Positions 24,972-33,393 are shown, counted from the first letter of the stretch. The stretch is 37,475 nucleotides of DNA from Pseudothioclava arenosa (GCF_002358085.1 NZ_NTJD01000012.1:1-37475), one strand, 5' to 3'. Notes: generated by a model not told the origin, from the letters alone. Program-made: numbers and translations.

Positions 24972-26351
24972 ATGCCGATGGCCCGGATCGCAGCGATCGG
25001 GCGGCGGGGGCTGAGGGCCGCCGCCCTGCTGGCTTTGGTCAGCCTTGCGCTGCCTGCGCAGGCGGAGCAGGTCGCGCTGAGCCGGGCCGAGCTGCGCGAC
25101 AAGGTTGCCCAGCTGATCTTCACCGGACATGCGGCGCGCGCGCTGCCCTTCGCCGAGGCGCTGGTTGCCGACGACCCCGAGGATTTCGGGGCGTTGCTTT
25201 TGGCCGCTTATGCCGCGCGCGATGCGGGGCAGGCCAAACGCTCGGCCGAACTGGCCCGTGCGGCCTGGCAAAAGGCCGAGGGCGAAGATCAGAAACACGC
25301 CGCCGCGATGGCGATGGCGCAGGCGAAATCCTCGGGCGGGGCGCGGACCTCGGCGCAGCTCTGGCTGCGGCGCGCGATTGAACATGCGCCCGACGCGAAA
25401 GCCCGCAAGATGGCGCTGCGCGATTATAAATACGTGCGTGCGCGCAATCCGTGGTCCTACCGCTTCGATCTGGGTGTCGCGCCCAGCTCGAACATCAACG
25501 GCGGGGCGGCGAGCGACACGATTTGGCTGTTCGGGCTGCCGTTCACGCTTTCGGGCGACAGCCAGGCGCTGTCGGGCGTCGAGACACGGATGAGCCTCTC
25601 GGTCGAGCGCACGGTGCAGGAAAGCCCCGCCGCCAAATCGACGATCGGCGTGAACATGGGCGGGCGCGCCTATCAGCTCAGCTCGGAAGCGCGGGACCTT
25701 GCGCCGAACGCCCGCGGTTCGGACTATGCCTTTGCTGCCGTCGAGGCCTTTGCCACGCATCGCCGCAAGGCCGGGCAGGGCGGTGAATGGGACAGTCGCC
25801 TGACCTTCGGCCATAACGAATATGGCGGCGAGGCGCTGTCGAATTACCTGCGCTTCGATGGCGGGCGCACGGTGATGCTCAAGGGCGGGCAAGAGATGCG
25901 CTTCGGCCTTCTTGTCGAAGATCAGCACCGGCTCGATGCCGACAAGAACTCGGCGCTGGTGCGCGGGATCAATCTGGACTGGAGCCGTCCGCTGGGCGCG
26001 GGCACCGCGCGGCTGGGCGCGCGCCTGACCGATGTCGCCGCCGATGCGGTCGAGATCGCGCATGTCTCGCGCGGGGTGAGCCTTGGCTATGATTTCGCCA
26101 AGCCAGTTCTGGGCGCGAACCTGAGCGTGTCGGTCGGCTACGAAGAGCGAGACTATGGCGCGATCTGGACGGTCCCCGAGGGCCGCGCCGATGAGCGTGT
26201 CAGCGTGGACGCGCGCGCGCATCTGCGGCAGCTCGACTACATGGGTTTCGCGCCCGAGGTCGGGGTGAACTACACCCGCAACCGCTCCAATTCGGTGCTG
26301 CACGACAGCCGCGAGATGGGCCTGAGCCTCGGCATCAAATCGACCTTCTGA
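24972..26351 (+). CDS. Slam/DUF560 outer-membrane translocon (type XI secretion)
   Basis: A 459-residue outer-membrane protein. The signal peptide ends near ALPAQA. Residues 30-150 are helical and TPR-like (AARALPFAEALVADDPEDFG and AAYAARDAGQAKRSAELARA). The barrel begins around 160 with NPWSYRFDLGVAPSSNINGG, the usual start of the DUF560 barrel (N-P-x-x-x-x-(F/V)-x-x-x-x-APx(S/T)NIN). Alternating strands run to the end, closing with GLSLGIKSTF, a C-terminal aromatic. In Neisseria, Slam proteins move lipoproteins such as TbpB to the surface. The lipoprotein gene five bases upstream is the expected client. Confidence 0.87.
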   Translation: MPMARIAAIGRRGLRAAALLALVSLALPAQAEQVALSRAELRDKVAQLIFTGHAARALPFAEALVADDPEDFGALLLAAYAARDAGQAKRSAELARAAWQKAEGEDQKHAAAMAMAQAKSSGGARTSAQLWLRRAIEHAPDAKARKMALRDYKYVRARNPWSYRFDLGVAPSSNINGGAASDTIWLFGLPFTLSGDSQALSGVETRMSLSVERTVQESPAAKSTIGVNMGGRAYQLSSEARDLAPNARGSDYAFAAVEAFATHRRKAGQGGEWDSRLTFGHNEYGGEALSNYLRFDGGRTVMLKGGQEMRFGLLVEDQHRLDADKNSALVRGINLDWSRPLGAGTARLGARLTDVAADAVEIAHVSRGVSLGYDFAKPVLGANLSVSVGYEERDYGAIWTVPEGRADERVSVDARAHLRQLDYMGFAPEVGVNYTRNRSNSVLHDSREMGLSLGIKSTF

Positions 26352-26410
26352 GCTTGCCGGGCGGGGCTTGCGTGCTAGTTTGCCCAAGGCTGGCGGCAAT
26401 GGAGGCATCG

Positions 26411-26845
26411 ATGACGATCGAATATCTGCACACGATGGTTCGGGTTCTGGACCTGGAAAAATCCAAGGCTTTCTATGAGCTTCTGGGCCTGCGCGAACGG
26501 CGCCGGATCGACAATGAGGCGGGGCGTTTCTCGCTGGTGTTCATGTGCCCGCCCGGGCAAGAGGACGGCCGCGCGGATCTCGAGCTGACCTGGAATTGGG
26601 ATGGCGATGACGGGCTGCCCTCGGACAGCCGCCATTTCGGCCATCTCGCCTATCGCGTCGACGATATCTATGCGCTCTGCGCCCGGCTGCAGGCGGCGGG
26701 CGTCACCATCAACCGTCCGCCCCGCGACGGGCATATGGCTTTTGTGCGCTCGCCCGACAATGTCTCAGTTGAACTGTTGCAAAAGGGCGAGGCCCTGCCG
26801 CCGCAGGAGCCCTGGGCCTCGATGCCCAACACCGGGCATTGGTGA
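26411..26845 (+). CDS. gloA: Glyoxalase I (lactoylglutathione lyase)
   Basis: A 144-residue vicinal-oxygen-chelate enzyme that converts the methylglyoxal-glutathione hemithioacetal to S-lactoylglutathione. Metal ligands are visible: His in YLHTMVRVLDLEKSKAFY, Glu in LELTWNWDGDD, His in HFGHLAYRVDDIYALC and Glu in VSVELLQKGE. The length is that of the short Ni-type subgroup. Start ATG 26411 is five bases after GGAGG. Its TGA stop abuts the pth stop on the other strand. Confidence 0.92.
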   Translation: MTIEYLHTMVRVLDLEKSKAFYELLGLRERRRIDNEAGRFSLVFMCPPGQEDGRADLELTWNWDGDDGLPSDSRHFGHLAYRVDDIYALCARLQAAGVTINRPPRDGHMAFVRSPDNVSVELLQKGEALPPQEPWASMPNTGHW

Positions 26846-27541
26846 TTACTTGCGGAAGTGATCGCGCAGCCGGTCGAACGGTGATTTTGGCGCGTCTTTC
26901 GGTTCCGGGGCAGGGGCCTCGGGCTTGGCGCCGGGCGCTGCTGCGGGTTTTTGCGTTCCGGTGGACGAGCGCGGCGGCGCGGTGCGCAGGCTCACGGCAT
27001 TGAGGAACTTCTGCACCTCGCCCGCCGCCAGCGCCGACGCGCCATCCGACAGCCCGCGCAACAGGTCGTCGAGCAGATCACCCTCGGCCTTGGCGAAATC
27101 CGAGAGCACATAGCCCGCCACCCGCGCCTTGTCGCCGGGATGCCCGATGCCCAGCCGCACCCGCGCATAATCGGCGCCCAGATGCTGGTGGATCGAGCGC
27201 AGCCCGTTATGCCCCGCATGCCCGCCGCCGGTCTTGTGGCGGCACTTGCCCGGTGCAAGGTCCAGCTCGTCATGGAAGACGGTGATCTCCTCGACCGGAA
27301 TCTTGTAGAAATCCGCCGCGGCCCGCACCGATTGCCCCGAGAGGTTCATGAAGGTTTCGGGCTTGAGCAGAACCACGCGCGCCGACCCGAAGCGGCCCTC
27401 GCTGACCTGCCCCTGAAACCGCGCGCGCCACGGCCCGAAGCCATGATCGGCGGCGATCCGGTCCAGCGCCATGAAGCCGATATTGTGGCGGTTGCCCGCG
27501 TATTTCGCGCCCGGATTGCCCAGACCCACCCAAAGCTGCAT
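26846..27541 (-). CDS. pth: Peptidyl-tRNA hydrolase with basic C-terminal extension
   Basis: A 231-residue enzyme that recycles peptidyl-tRNA. Conserved parts are [21 protein letters not shown] with the catalytic His, [30 protein letters not shown] and [13 protein letters not shown]. About 40 residues after 190 are an Ala/Pro/Lys-rich tail ending [12 protein letters not shown], longer than the 190-residue E. coli protein; alphaproteobacteria often carry such tails. In this clade pth usually follows rplY directly. Here the GlxA-type regulator and rhodanese genes lie between the two. Confidence 0.95.
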   Translation of the reverse strand: MQLWVGLGNPGAKYAGNRHNIGFMALDRIAADHGFGPWRARFQGQVSEGRFGSARVVLLKPETFMNLSGQSVRAAADFYKIPVEEITVFHDELDLAPGKCRHKTGGGHAGHNGLRSIHQHLGADYARVRLGIGHPGDKARVAGYVLSDFAKAEGDLLDDLLRGLSDGASALAAGEVQKFLNAVSLRTAPPRSSTGTQKPAAAPGAKPEAPAPEPKDAPKSPFDRLRDHFRK

Positions 27542-27605
27542 CGCCGCCTCCTGTCTTGCCCCTCTCTAGCCCGCCCGGCCTTGGGGGGCCAGCCCCCCAA
27601 CCCCC

Positions 27606-27668
27606 CCGGCGTATTGGTGCCAAGAAGAAGGGCAGGGTTTCTTCTTGGCTAAAATACGCATTCCGGCG
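27606..27668. repeat. Variant intergenic inverted repeat upstream of pth
   Basis: The left arm CCGGCGTATTGGTGCCAAGA and the right arm TCTTCTTGGCTAAAATACGC, then ATTCCGG, form an imperfect palindrome. A separate GC hairpin (GGGGGGCC-a-GCCCCCC near 27583-27598) precedes it. The general plan matches the other copies (GTATTT core, C-rich ends), but the inner sequence CCAAGAAGAA differs, so it is a related subfamily. It sits just downstream of the GlxA-type regulator gene and may terminate it. Confidence 0.6.
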
Positions 27669-27669
27669 G

Positions 27670-28683
27670 TTACGCCTGAGCTGTGGTTCGGCTGAATCGG
27701 TGCCGGAAGGCCGAAGGCGACAGCCCATAACGCGCGTGGAAATGGTGGCGTAACAGGGCGGCCGAGCCAAAGCCCGAGGCCTCGGCAATGGCCTTGATTG
27801 CCGCCTCCGAGCTTTCCAGAAGCTCCGCCGCACGCGCGATCCGGGTCTCGGCCAGATAGCGTTGCGGCGTGGTGCCGGTGGCCTCGGCGAAGCGGCGCAG
27901 GAAGGTGCGCTCGGACAGGCCCGCGCGCGCGGCGAGGCTGCGAATGCTGGGCGTCTTGCTCAGATCGGCGCGCAGCTGGTCAAGGATCGGCGCGAGGCGC
28001 TCGGTCTCGTGATCGCGGGGTACGGGGCGGGGCAGGAATTGCGCCTGACCACCCGCGCGATGGGCCGGCATCACCAGCCGCCGGGCCACCGAATTGGCGG
28101 CCTCGGCGCCGAAATCGCGGCGGATGATATGCAGCCCCAGATCCATCCCCGCCGCCGATCCCGCCGAGGTAAAGATCGGGTCCGCGTCAATATAGAGCTG
28201 ATCCGGGTGCAGGTCGACGCGTGGAAACCGCGCCCGAAACGCCTCTTCGTAGCGCCAATGCGTGGTCGCGGCCTGCCCTTCCAGAAGCCCCGTGGCTCCC
28301 AGCACGAAGGCGCCCGAGCAGATCGAGGCGAGCCGCGCGCCGCGTGCATGCGCCGCTCGCAGGGCCTCGATCAGCGCGGGCGGCACCGGGGCATCCACGC
28401 CGCGCCAGCCCGGCACCACTACCAGCCCGGCTTTGGCGACAAGGTCCAGCCCGCCATCGGCCTGCACCGTGATCCCGCCCTGCGCGCGCAACGGGCCCGG
28501 CTCGATCGCCGCAGAGGCAAAGCGATACCAGTTCGGCCCCATCTCGGGGCGCGCGAGCCCGAAGATCTCGGCCACGATGCCGAACTCGAAGGTGCACAGC
28601 CCGTCATAGGCCAGCGCCACCACCCGATTATTCGCGATCGGCGGCACGCTCAGGTTTGGCAGAATGTTTGCGCCCGTTGTCAT
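27670..28683 (-). CDS. GlxA-type AraC regulator with DJ-1/PfpI domain
   Basis: A 337-residue regulator. Residues 1-200 form a DJ-1/PfpI-like domain: VALAYDGLCTFEFGIVAEIF, VVVPGWRG and the elbow SICSGAFVLGATGLLEG with a Cys at the nucleophile place. The C-terminal AraC domain has two HTH units: PSIRSLAARAGLSERTFLRR and AIKAIAEASGFGSAALLRHH, then ARYGLSPSAFRHRF. The family senses small metabolites through the DJ-1 domain. It is divergent from the rhodanese gene over 66 bases, so that gene is the likely target. Confidence 0.9.
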   Translation of the reverse strand: MTTGANILPNLSVPPIANNRVVALAYDGLCTFEFGIVAEIFGLARPEMGPNWYRFASAAIEPGPLRAQGGITVQADGGLDLVAKAGLVVVPGWRGVDAPVPPALIEALRAAHARGARLASICSGAFVLGATGLLEGQAATTHWRYEEAFRARFPRVDLHPDQLYIDADPIFTSAGSAAGMDLGLHIIRRDFGAEAANSVARRLVMPAHRAGGQAQFLPRPVPRDHETERLAPILDQLRADLSKTPSIRSLAARAGLSERTFLRRFAEATGTTPQRYLAETRIARAAELLESSEAAIKAIAEASGFGSAALLRHHFHARYGLSPSAFRHRFSRTTAQA

Positions 28684-28722
28684 CTTGCCATCTTACGCAG
28701 CCATGGCACGCCGGGCAAGATG
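28681..28722. promoter_or_regulatory. Inverted repeat in the GlxA-regulator/rhodanese intergenic region
   Basis: CATCTTGCC (28681-28689) and GGCAAGATG (28714-28722) are exact reverse complements, 24 bases apart. The left arm covers the regulator's start codon, and a third half-copy, CCATCTT, lies at 28688-28694. The position fits an operator for the divergent pair. This is inference from symmetry only. Confidence 0.5.
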
Positions 28723-28749
28723 GCGTCATCACCTGAAAGGAGACCTGCG

Positions 28750-29160
28750 ATGAACCCCGTGCTGACCCATCCCGCCCCCGCCGCCGAGGCGATCATCCCG
28801 GCGCTTGAAACCGCGCTGCATTTCCACACCGACTGCTCGGATGTGCATGCCGCGTTCAAGGCCGGGGGCGATCCGGGCTTTGTGCTCTTGCATACGATGG
28901 GCACGCCCGAGACCTACGCGCGCCGCCACGTGCCGAACGCGCTGTTTCTGCCGCACCGTTTCATCACCGCAGAGCGCATGGCCGAGTGGCCCGCAGACAC
29001 GCTGTTCGTGGTTTATTGCTCAGGGCCGCATTGCAACGCGGCGGAGCAGGCGGCGCTGCGTCTGGCCGAGCTTGGCCGCCCGGTCAAGCTGATGCTGGGC
29101 GGGATCATGGGCTGGGAATTCGAGGGCTACGCCTTCGAGACCGGCGCGCCCGAGGTCTGA
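28750..29160 (+). CDS. Rhodanese-like domain protein
   Basis: A 136-residue single-domain sulfurtransferase-like protein. FHTDCSDVHAAFKAGGDPGF and VLLHTMGTPETYARRHVPNALFLPH form the first half. The active-site loop is VVYCSGPHCNAAEQAALRLA with the Cys in YCSGPHC. The loop differs from the six-residue CR-x-G-x-R form, so the substrate may not be thiosulfate. AAGGAG precedes ATG 28750. Divergent from the GlxA-type regulator gene. No signal peptide, so cytoplasmic. Confidence 0.88.
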   Translation: MNPVLTHPAPAAEAIIPALETALHFHTDCSDVHAAFKAGGDPGFVLLHTMGTPETYARRHVPNALFLPHRFITAERMAEWPADTLFVVYCSGPHCNAAEQAALRLAELGRPVKLMLGGIMGWEFEGYAFETGAPEV

Positions 29161-29167
29161 ACCCCGG

Positions 29168-29197
29168 CTTTCATCGAGCCAAAAATACTCCCGCCGG
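29168..29197. repeat. REP-like repeat, half copy (copy 3)
   Basis: CTTTCATCGAGCC, then AAAAATACTCCCGCCGG, matches the right arm of copy 1. The other arm is missing and is replaced by the rplY terminator. It lies between the convergent rhodanese and rplY genes. Confidence 0.6.
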
Positions 29198-29215
29198 AGG
29201 CATCGCGCGTCAGCG

Positions 29216-29251
29216 CAAAAGAAAAACGCCGGACCCGAAGGTCCGGCGTTT
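29216..29251 (-). terminator. Terminator of rplY
   Basis: Twelve-base-pair perfect stem AAACGCCGGACC (29224-29235) with GGTCCGGCGTTT (29240-29251), loop CGAA. On the minus strand it is followed by TTTTTCTTTT, so it acts for rplY; the A/T base of the stem may also help stop the rhodanese transcript. Confidence 0.88.
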
Positions 29252-29274
29252 CCCAATTCGCGAAGGGGCGAGGA

Positions 29275-29889
29275 TTATTCCTCGGTCGCTTCTTCAGCCT
29301 CGTCGTCACCACCGCCAAGGCCCTTCGGCGCGGCGAGGTTGGCGATGACGAAGTTGCGCTCGATGGTCGGCTTGGCGCCGGCCGGCAGTTCGATGTCGCC
29401 GATGTGGATGACGTCGCCGATCTTGCGGCCTTCGAGGTCGACCACGATCTGCTCCGGGATGTCGCCGGCGAGCACTTCAAGCTCGACTTCCGGACGCACC
29501 ACCACGAGGGTGCCGCCGCGCTTCAGTGCAACGCATTTGTCGTGGTTGATGAATTCGACATGCACGAACAGGTTGATGCGCGAGGCGCGGTGGGTGCGCA
29601 TGAAGTCGATGTGGGTCGGCAGGTCCTTGACCACATCCTTCTGCACGCCGCGGCAGATCACGCGGACGTCTTCCTGGCCGGGAACCTGCAGGTTGAACAG
29701 GGTCGACATGAAGCGGCCCTTGCGCAGGCGCGTCAGCAGGGGGTTGTAGTCGAGGTTGATCGCGAGGGGGTCTTTGCCATCGCCATAAACGATGCCGGGC
29801 ACCTTGCCCTCACGACGTGCAGCGCGAGCGGCCCCCTTGCCCGTCCCCGTACGCACTTCGGCAACGATCGTTTCGATCTGTTTAGCCAT
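29275..29889 (-). CDS. rplY: 50S ribosomal protein L25/general stress protein Ctc
   Basis: A 204-residue two-domain (CTC-type) L25 that binds 5S rRNA. Start ATG 29889 gives [20 protein letters not shown], the usual beginning. [20 protein letters not shown] and [20 protein letters not shown] with [17 protein letters not shown] are conserved. The C-terminus is acidic ([12 protein letters not shown]). An upstream in-frame extension to 30135 has no support. In relatives rplY and pth form an operon; here the two are about 1.7 kb apart. Confidence 0.94.
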   Translation of the reverse strand: MAKQIETIVAEVRTGTGKGAARAARREGKVPGIVYGDGKDPLAINLDYNPLLTRLRKGRFMSTLFNLQVPGQEDVRVICRGVQKDVVKDLPTHIDFMRTHRASRINLFVHVEFINHDKCVALKRGGTLVVVRPEVELEVLAGDIPEQIVVDLEGRKIGDVIHIGDIELPAGAKPTIERNFVIANLAAPKGLGGGDDEAEEATEE

Positions 29890-30116
29890 CTGGGTATCTC
29901 CAAAGTTAAAGTTCCGGGCCGCCTCCAAGGGTGTCGGGCCCATGAGCGTGCGCGGATAGTCGGAATCGTGGGGAAAGGCAAGGAAAAAGGGGGAGAGGGG
30001 CGTGCTGCGGTTGCGGTTTGCTCCGGTTCCGCGTTTCTTTCGGAGGGCGGCTGGGCTAGGCTGCCCGGGGCGCACCAGAAAAGAAGGCAGGAGGCCGGGC
30101 GCCTTCGGGCGAAAAC

Positions 30117-31085
30117 ATGACAGCTGCACGATCATTCAGGACAGACAATGCCAAGGCGCTTTTGATTCTGCTGGTGGTTTGGGGGCATCTGCTGGAAGAG
30201 GCGGCCTTTGAAGGCGGCGTTTCGAGGCTTGTCTACGGTACGATCTACCTCTTTCACATGCCCGCTTTCGTGCTGATCAGCGGGGCGATGTCGAAGCCTG
30301 CGCTGGGGCGCGCGGGCCTGATCCAGATGGCGCGGAGGATCTTGCGGCCGCTGGCGGTGTTCCAGCTGCTCTACTGGCCGGTTTTGCATGTTTTTGCGCC
30401 CTACAAGCTGGGCGGGGTGCTGGCGCCGCACTGGATCTTGTGGTTCTTGCTCAGCCTTGCGACGTGGCGCCTGCTGCTGCCGCTGTTCCTGCGCTTGCGC
30501 TATCCTGTCCTGAGTGCCCTGCTTCTGACGCTGGCTCTGGGGTTCTGGACGGATATCGGCACGGATCTCAGCCTGTCGCGCACCTTCTATTTCTTTCCGG
30601 CCTTCCTATTCGGTCATCTCTACGCAGGGCGGATCGTGGCATGGTTGCAGCTCCGGCCTTTGTGGAGTGCGCTGGGGGCAGCGGCAATTCTGGGCGTCGG
30701 GGTCTGGGCGCTGCTTGGCGGGCTGCCTCTGACGATGCTGTCCGGAAGCGAGCCTTATCGCGCGGGGTTCGCGCATTGGGGCGTCCCGGTGGGGCTGCGG
30801 CTGGGGCTGATCGTGATGGGGATTGCGCTGTCGGTTCTGCTGCTGGCACTGGTGCCCGACAGGCCGACCTTCTTTTCAGAACTCGGACGTGAAACCCTGC
30901 CAGTCTATCTGCTGCACGGGTTCGCCGTGGTGCTGTTCTGGTGGCTTGTGGCCGCCGCGCCGTCGCCGGCCGGAACGGGGTTTCTGGCGCTGACGCTGGT
31001 GCTGGCGGTTCTTCTGAGCGTGGGGATCGCGCTCGCCAGCCGACAGACCGACCGGCTGTTGCGAAAATGCGCGCGCGCGGCCTAG
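30117..31085 (+). CDS. Acyltransferase 3 family membrane protein
   Basis: A 322-residue integral membrane protein with about ten hydrophobic segments. The N-terminus [20 protein letters not shown] carries the (D/N)-x-x-K-x-x-x-(I/L)-x-x-V-x-x-H pattern of the family. [15 protein letters not shown] and [19 protein letters not shown] follow. [15 protein letters not shown] and [19 protein letters not shown] are further family blocks. Such proteins O-acetylate or succinylate sugars on surface polymers, or act in fucose 4-O-acetylation; the substrate is unknown. It stands alone between rplY (divergent) and lldD (convergent). Confidence 0.85.
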   Translation: MTAARSFRTDNAKALLILLVVWGHLLEEAAFEGGVSRLVYGTIYLFHMPAFVLISGAMSKPALGRAGLIQMARRILRPLAVFQLLYWPVLHVFAPYKLGGVLAPHWILWFLLSLATWRLLLPLFLRLRYPVLSALLLTLALGFWTDIGTDLSLSRTFYFFPAFLFGHLYAGRIVAWLQLRPLWSALGAAAILGVGVWALLGGLPLTMLSGSEPYRAGFAHWGVPVGLRLGLIVMGIALSVLLLALVPDRPTFFSELGRETLPVYLLHGFAVVLFWWLVAAAPSPAGTGFLALTLVLAVLLSVGIALASRQTDRLLRKCARAA

Positions 31086-31115
31086 GCCGACTGGATGCGA
31101 ATGTGCGGGGCAGGC

Positions 31116-31134
31116 GGGCGGCGCGGAGCCGCCC
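31116..31134. terminator. GC hairpin between convergent genes
   Basis: GGGCGGC (31116-31122) pairs with GCCGCCC (31128-31134) across a GCGGA loop. No T run follows on either strand, so it may be a weak or rho-assisted terminator for the acyltransferase and lldD genes. Confidence 0.4.
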
Positions 31135-31142
31135 ACCGGTTC

Positions 31143-32306
31143 TCAGGCGTAAGTATCCAGAAATCCCTTGGGCAAGAGCACGTTATCGCGGCCCAGATCC
31201 TGCACGCGTTTCTCGCCGCAAAGCGCCATCGAGATGTCGAGCTCCTTCTGGATCACCTCAAGCGCGCGGGTCACGCCCGGCTCGCCCATTGCGCCAAGCC
31301 CGTTGATATAGGCGCGCCCGATCATCGTGCCCTTCGCGCCCAAGGCCATCGCCTTCAGCACGTCTTGGCCCGAACGAATGCCGGAATCCAGCCAGACCTC
31401 GGTCTTGGAGCCGACCGCCTCGACGATCGAGGGCAGCATCCGGATCGAGCTGAGCGCGCCGTCAAGCTGCCGCCCGCCATGGTTCGAGACCACGATCGCA
31501 TCGGCGCCGACCGAAGCCGCCATCTCCGCGTCCTCGACATCGAGGATCCCCTTCAGGATCACCTTGCCGCCCCACATGTCCATCAGCTTCTTGATCTTGT
31601 CCCAGTTCAGCGTCGGGTCGAATTTCTCGGCCGTCCAGGTGGACAGCGAGGACGGGTCCGAGACCCCCTCGACATGGCCCACGATATTGCCGAAGAAGCG
31701 CCGCTTGGTGCCCAGCATCTCGAGGCCCCATTGCCATTTCGTGGCCAGGTCCATCAGCACCGGCAGGGTGAATTTCGGCGGCGCCGTCAGGCCGTTCTTC
31801 AGGTCTTTGTGGCGCTGGCCAAGAATTTGCAGATCGACCGTGATCACCAGTGCCGAGCAGCCCGCCGCCTTGGCGCGGTTCAGCACGTTGCGATTGAACG
31901 TGTCGTCGTTGAGCGTGTAGATCTGGAACCAGAACGGCGCGCCCGAATGCTCGGCCACATCCTCGATCGAGCAGATCGACATCGTCGAAAGCGTGAAGGG
32001 CACGCCGAACTTGGCCGCCGCGCGCGCCGCCTTGATCTCCCCATCCGCGCGCTGCATCCCGGTCAGCCCGACCGGCGCCAGAGCCACCGGCATCGCCACG
32101 TCCTGCCCGATCATCTGCGTCGCGGTCGAGCGCCCCGACATGTCCACCGCCACCCGCTGACGCAGCCGGATATCGGCGAAATCCGAGGTGTTCTCGCGGA
32201 AGGTCTGCTCGGAATACGACCCGCTTTCCGCGTAATCGTAGAACATTTTCGGCGTGCGTTTGCGGTGCAGGCGCTTGAGGTCTTCGATGCAGGTGATGAC
32301 GGGCAT
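31143..32306 (-). CDS. lldD: L-lactate dehydrogenase (FMN-dependent)
   Basis: A 387-residue alpha-hydroxy-acid dehydrogenase that oxidises L-lactate to pyruvate and passes electrons to quinone. Start ATG 32306 has GGAGG upstream. MPVITCIEDLKRLHRKRTPK and FYDYAESGSYSEQTFREN are typical. FMN and substrate residues lie in LAPVGLTGM, STMSICSIEDVAE, FQIYTLND and VITVDLQILGQRHKDLKNGL. The catalytic His is in VSNHGGRQLDG, followed by DSGIRSGQDVLKAMALGA. An inverted repeat with AATTGG/CCAATT arms lies upstream. No lactate permease is in the window. Confidence 0.92.
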   Translation of the reverse strand: MPVITCIEDLKRLHRKRTPKMFYDYAESGSYSEQTFRENTSDFADIRLRQRVAVDMSGRSTATQMIGQDVAMPVALAPVGLTGMQRADGEIKAARAAAKFGVPFTLSTMSICSIEDVAEHSGAPFWFQIYTLNDDTFNRNVLNRAKAAGCSALVITVDLQILGQRHKDLKNGLTAPPKFTLPVLMDLATKWQWGLEMLGTKRRFFGNIVGHVEGVSDPSSLSTWTAEKFDPTLNWDKIKKLMDMWGGKVILKGILDVEDAEMAASVGADAIVVSNHGGRQLDGALSSIRMLPSIVEAVGSKTEVWLDSGIRSGQDVLKAMALGAKGTMIGRAYINGLGAMGEPGVTRALEVIQKELDISMALCGEKRVQDLGRDNVLLPKGFLDTYA

Positions 32307-32330
32307 GGGCTCCTCCGGGCTTCCATGGTG

Positions 32331-32355
32331 AATTGGATAAGTTTCCTTACCAATT
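32331..32355 (-). promoter_or_regulatory. Candidate GntR/LldR-type operator upstream of lldD
   Basis: AATTGG (32331-32336) and CCAATT (32350-32355) flank an inner TAAG/CTTA pair, giving an interrupted palindrome 25-45 bases upstream of the lldD start. LldR-type FCD regulators use AATTGG-x-CCAATT-like sites, though usually with closer spacing. A further ACCAATT half-site lies at 32393-32399. No lldR gene is in the window. Recognition is inferred. Confidence 0.5.
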
Positions 32356-32483
32356 ATTCCGCCCTCGCGCAATCCTTCGCGTGGCAGGGCTGACCAATTC
32401 GTCGCCGGACAGACAAATCCCTTGCCTGCTTGCCTTTCGCGCCTAATTCGGGCTTGGTGCGCGCTAGCGAATGGGAGAACGCG

Positions 32484-33257
32484 ATGCAGGACATTATCTA
32501 TGGCCTCGGCGGCGGCCTTGTGGCGGCGGCCGCGACCACGGCGGGGGCTGTGCCCGCGCTGATCGGCAAGAAGATGAGCCAGCGCACTTCGGACACGATG
32601 CTGGGCTTTGCGGCCGGCGTCATGCTGTCGGCGGCCTATTTCTCGCTGATCCTGCCCGGTATCGAGGCGGCGGAAGAGCAACACGGCTCGGTCTGGATTG
32701 CCGCTGCCATTGCCGCGATCGGTATCGCGCTGGGGGCGGGGTTCGTCGCCTGGCTGAACCAGGCGATCCCGCATGAACATTTTCAGACCGGTCCCGAAGG
32801 CGGCGCTGACAGCGCGGCTCTGGCGCGGATCTGGCTGTTCGTCCTGGCGATCGCGATCCACAACTTCCCAGAGGGCCTGTCGATCGGCGTGGCCTTCGGC
32901 GCCGATCACGCCAAGGGCTTCTCGGTGATGACGGGGATCTCGCTGCAAGACATCCCCGAGGGCCTCGCCGTTGCGGTTGCGCTGATCGGGCAGGGATACT
33001 CGCGCACCAAAGCCTTTGTCGTGACGATGCTGACCGGCCTCGTGGAGCCCGTTGGGTCGCTTCTGGGCGTGGTCGCGGTGTCGATCAGCGCCGAGCTGCT
33101 GCCCTGGGGCCTTACCTTCGCGGCGGGCGCGATGCTCTACATCATCAGCCACGAAATCGTGCCGGAAACCCACCGCAACGGTCACCAGAACCGCGCGACG
33201 CTGGGGCTCCTGTTCGGGCTGATCCTGATGATGTTCCTCGATGTGACGCTGGGCTAG
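32484..33257 (+). CDS. ZIP-family metal transporter
   Basis: A 257-residue inner-membrane divalent-metal importer. Eight membrane helices can be seen. The metal-binding helices are AIHNFPEGLSIGVAFG (helix 4) and GISLQDIPEGLAVAVALI (helix 5), with HEIVPETHRNGH later. The HNFPEG and (D/H)xPEG motifs match ZupT-like transporters of zinc, iron or manganese. Start ATG 32484 is preceded by GGGAG. Between helices 3 and 4 is a short loop, IPHEHFQTGPEGG, that may bind metal. Metal choice cannot be read. Confidence 0.92.
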   Translation: MQDIIYGLGGGLVAAAATTAGAVPALIGKKMSQRTSDTMLGFAAGVMLSAAYFSLILPGIEAAEEQHGSVWIAAAIAAIGIALGAGFVAWLNQAIPHEHFQTGPEGGADSAALARIWLFVLAIAIHNFPEGLSIGVAFGADHAKGFSVMTGISLQDIPEGLAVAVALIGQGYSRTKAFVVTMLTGLVEPVGSLLGVVAVSISAELLPWGLTFAAGAMLYIISHEIVPETHRNGHQNRATLGLLFGLILMMFLDVTLG

Positions 33258-33288
33258 GAGGGGCGCCGCCCCTCTGGGCCTGCGGCCC

Positions 33289-33356
33289 ATTCACCCCGGA
33301 GTATTTTCCGCTCGATGAAAGCAGCTTTCATTTTGCCGGAAATATCCCGGGGGTAA
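33289..33356. repeat. REP-like intergenic inverted repeat, copy 4
   Basis: The arms are ATTCACCCCGGAGTATTTTC, then CGCTCGATGAAAG, and CTTTCATTTTGCCGG, then AAATATCCCGGGGGTAA. The order and spacing match copy 1. Flanking hairpins GAGGGGC-gcc-GCCCCTC (33258-33274) and GGGGGC-ggc-GCCCCC near 33370 resemble those next to copy 1. It lies between the convergent ZIP and trpA genes. Confidence 0.75.
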
Positions 33357-33393
33357 GGGCGTAGCCCGAGGGGGCGGCGCCCCCTTGCGCGGT

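Noticed and set aside
31143-33290. Extended 715-codon reading of lldD
   Set aside because: The extra N-terminal part is antisense to the ZIP transporter gene; ATG 32306 has a ribosome site and the usual lldD beginning.
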